This document shows positions 58,385 through 60,952 of a stretch of DNA of 60,952 nucleotides, one piece after another. Positions within the stretch are counted from its first letter, which is position 1, and every line of letters starts with the position of its first letter. Source of the stretch: Spirogloea muscicola. Its lineage: Eukaryota > Streptophyta > Zygnematophyceae > Spirogloeales > Spirogloeaceae. A program made the translations under genes and the position numbers. Under the pieces are notes generated by a model, which saw only the letters and a program-made list of their open reading frames with translations, was not told where the DNA came from and made no database searches. Location: contig WELB01000023.1 in NCBI GenBank assembly GCA_009602725.1, forward strand, positions 501,369 through 562,320, given 5' to 3'.

Positions 58385-60952
58385 TCACTTCTTGGCCAGG
58401 GTGATTGTGAGGCTTGGGCCTTGGAATCTGGCCCCGACAACCTTGCCCCGCATGCCGGCAGGAATGGCGATGCTCCGCCGCTGGTCGCCAACCTCCACCA
58501 GGAGCTCCGATCCTCCTCTCCACTGTGTGCATGTCAGCAGCAATGCACGCATATCACTCATTGAGACTTCTTCATGTACATATGAGCTATCCTCAGAGAG
58601 TCCTTTCGTTGAATCAAAAGAAAATTTGGTGCGGCGAGAAAGTGTCCAGCTTGTACCTGGGAGAGCTTCACCTCCGACTTGTCAAAGCCGGGGAGGAAGA
58701 GCACCACAGTACCAGTCGCCGGGTCTATGGCTGTGGCCGGCGGGATGGCGTCCAGGCCCGACCCGGTCAGCATGTCGGCGGCTGGGGCAAGATGCCTCAC
58801 GGCTGCTGCCCAGTCGACCTGCCCACCGTGGGCCACCAGCTCCGGTAGAGGAACCAGCTGCAGTGGCATGAACGCGCTCTGAAGTGCCGGATCAGGCAAT
58901 GCAGCCTTGTGGCTTGGAGTGAGGAGTGCTCCAGCCACAAACATGCCTGCACCTCGACAAATGGCAGCATGTGATGTCTATGAAGTCGACTTGAATGAAA
59001 TGAAACTGGTGGCAGGTGGCAAAAAGATTCTGTGCTCTTCACTCCTCTTTGGGCTGGTGAAAATTGCGGTCAAATAGAGGTCCAAGCGGTAGGATTCAAT
59101 AGTGGTTATTACTAAATCTGGTAGTACAAATATCAGACTGAACATATTCCTACACCTCTCTCCTTAACATGGTCAGGAATTGTGCATGTGCTCGTAGAAA
59201 AGTATCGATACTTTGTTGTCAAAGAATCCGAAACCAATCTCAGCAGGTATAAGCATCTGGGTTGCGTGACCTGCATGCAGGGCACCGCCCCAGAGGCGTA
59301 GCGCCGTCTTCATGGACGCGGCCTCGGCTGTCGTCACCAGGAGCCCCGCAAAGCTCTTGGAGCTGGAAAAGGAGTTGGCGGCGTTCTGAAGAAACAGCAG
59401 TGCAAGATACTTGCATCGTGTCATGATCTCGCATCGTTGGCACGATGACCTCCGAGCCGGCCTGCCAATCCCTGTAGTTGCTTGGCCCAGCAACACCTTT
59501 GGCTATGCGTCAACATCTGCGGCAAGGGATAGGCAGCATACCGTAAAGAGCTGGTCGACGCCCTCCCAGATCTCGGCGGTTGTACGCTCTGGCCGGTCTG
59601 AGCTTCCGCTCCTCTTGACTGCGCTCTCAGCCAGCCGCGCAATGCTGGGTAGCGCCACGCGGCCTGCATCCGTCTTCTCTGCCGCACTTTTTGCCCTCCT
59701 TAGATACCACCTGCTCAGGCTTGAGCCAGATGCCACTAAGGCTTTGGCGGTGGGAGTATTTGGGTTTGTGAAGATGGTGCTGACTGTAGAGCCTATCCGG
59801 AATAATTCTGATAGCCTGCTCCGCCATGTCATGGTCCAGCTGACGTCCAGCCTCCACGCAACCAAGCACTAAGTGGAATGACCGACACAGCGACGTCGTG
59901 CCACCTCCTGCAATGTTATCACAATCCTGTCATGGTGGTGGTGCCTCTGCAGGAGGAGAAGGGCCCCACCTGGTCCGCTCGGGCGCACCGAAGATGCGCA
60001 GCACCTCGCTGCTACTCGGCCCGTCGAAGACGACGATGTCGAATGCCTCCTCGCCGCTGCCGTCTCCAGGGCTCAGCATGCCGCCTGTTGGACGGGCCAA
60101 GCGCTCCAGGGTGGCCACGGCGAGCAGCGAGTCCATGCCGGGCAGCACGCTGAGCTCCTCGCCCATGAGCTGCCCAGCCAAGGCCAGCATGAGTAACCAG
60201 AGACACGACGTTCGCGGGCAGTCTCACTCGCTACTTGCAAGTCCCACGTTTGAGCACCACGGTGTGCCTGTCCCAACAGGCGGCCGCAACGGCGAGAAGC
60301 GTTGCCAAACGGGCCATGACAAGCGAAGGCCCTGGGCGCCATTCTCGACACATCCTGGCACTGCTGCGATGGACTTGGCGCAGCAGCGAGGCCTCCAGAC
60401 CTCAGACTTTTGGCAAGGGTATGAGCCGAGGTACAGGTGTCCAAGCAGGTGGGCTCACTGTCCAAGTCTGGCAGTAAGTCTGCCTTTAAGATCCCCAAGG
60501 ACGAAAGCCTTAGTCACACGAGAGTGGCCGGCAGCCCAGCCTCACCTCGTCGAGCGCGCCCTGGCTGAACCCCGTGCGCTTGTCGGCCGCCTTCACCGCC
60601 GCCAGCGGCTCCAGCAGCAGCAGCTGCAAGAGCGCACGAGACCCGCGCTAGAGCGCTTCAACTGGACGCTGTTGTCAAAGCCAAGCCCATGGGCAAGCCG
60701 GGAGGCGAGCTCGGGAGGCGCGTCCTGGCCTGCCGCTTGTTGAATGAAGGCATGAAGCCAGGATCGGTAGGAATCAGGGTTTAGGATTTAGGGGTTTGGG
60801 GGTTCAGGGCTTAGGTCTCGAAAATTCAAGATTTAGTCGCTGCCCGCCGCTGGCGGCGGCCCTGGCGCGCACCTTGGTGGTCTCCAGGCGGACGGCGCTG
60901 AGGTTGGCCGCGCCGGCCACCGGCGCCGGCGCCCCGGCGGCGGTGCCGAGCC
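58385..60952 (-). CDS. GET3D: GET3D-type ArsA/GET3 ATPase with C-terminal alpha-crystallin domain, 5' truncated by window
   Basis: An ArsA/GET3 (SIMIBI) family ATPase of the plastid/cyanobacterial GET3D group. The family is related to the tail-anchored-protein targeting factor GET3, but its client is not settled. Minus-strand exons in order: AGAANLSAVRLETTK at the window edge, LLLLEPLAAVKAADKRTGFS, GEELSVLPGMDSLLAVATLE, FDIVVFDGPSSSEVLRIFG (switch-II-like DG) and NPNTPTAKALVASGSSLSRW. TTAEIWEGVDQLF, KSFAGLLVTTAEAASMKTAL, RLWGGALHAGHATQ, GTVVLFLPGFDKSEVKLSQ and RGGSELLVEVGDQRRSIAIP follow. The end GARFQGPSLTITLAKK-stop (58385) is the last strand of the small alpha-crystallin-like domain. The P-loop exon lies beyond the right edge. 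An intron near 60.78 kb holds a telomere-like tract. Confidence 0.88.
60774..60816. repeat. Degenerate interstitial telomere-like repeat
   Basis: CAGGGTTTAGGATTTAGGGG, then TTTGGGGGTTCAGGGCTTAG, resembles variant TTTAGGG units. It lies in an intron of the GET3D gene. Confidence 0.7.

Overview
This is a nuclear-genome fragment of a photosynthetic eukaryote, most likely a green alga (a trebouxiophyte or relative; inferred from gene content, not proven). Genes are split by many short GT-AG introns. Markers of the green lineage include a DUF707 protein, a P-type pentatricopeptide-repeat protein, a plant-type O-fucosyltransferase-like protein, an ADCK2-like ABC1 kinase and a GET3D-type ATPase with a C-terminal alpha-crystallin domain. 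There are no operons, CRISPR arrays or prokaryotic signals.

Layout: 1-1.5 kb is GC-rich flank and dispersed repeats. MMAA/MeaB GTPase (+, 1512-4023) converges on DNA topoisomerase II (-, 4328-14084). TOP2 is divergent from a PPR gene (+, ~14675-18346), which converges on a DUF707 gene (-, 18807-~22630). A 527-base gap inside CGG repeats follows, then an ABC1/ADCK2-like kinase gene (+, to 29011). A repeat-rich intergenic block (29.0-31.7 kb) contains hairpin repeats and a 109-base T tract. Next come an unrecognised, possibly organelle-targeted gene (+, 31705-32727), histone H2A (-, 33607-35024) and another repeat-bearing spacer. A small unresolved minus-strand gene (~37.1-38.0 kb) and Rab geranylgeranyltransferase alpha (+, to 40921) both begin in or near the second gap. 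A GPI-anchored LRR protein (+, 42348-45627) converges on an O-fucosyltransferase-like gene (-, ~46794-49743). A second repeat cluster (50.1-52.3 kb) leads into APC4 (+, ~52415-58117), which converges on GET3D (-, 58385 to beyond the window end).

The genes look like unrelated housekeeping functions: B12/methylmalonyl metabolism, DNA topology, organelle RNA processing, chromatin, Rab prenylation, the anaphase-promoting complex and others. The most distinctive non-genic content is a set of related dispersed repeats in the intergenic blocks. A hairpin-bearing element (core GGGCTGG...CCAGCCC) has two copies differing at one position in 105 bp. Two longer repeat families, A and B, share a terminal motif.

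Exon structures for MMAA, H2A and the 31.7-kb gene were joined by hand and remain in frame throughout. Other multi-exon genes are given as spans with exons recognised by homology; their exact boundaries are approximate.
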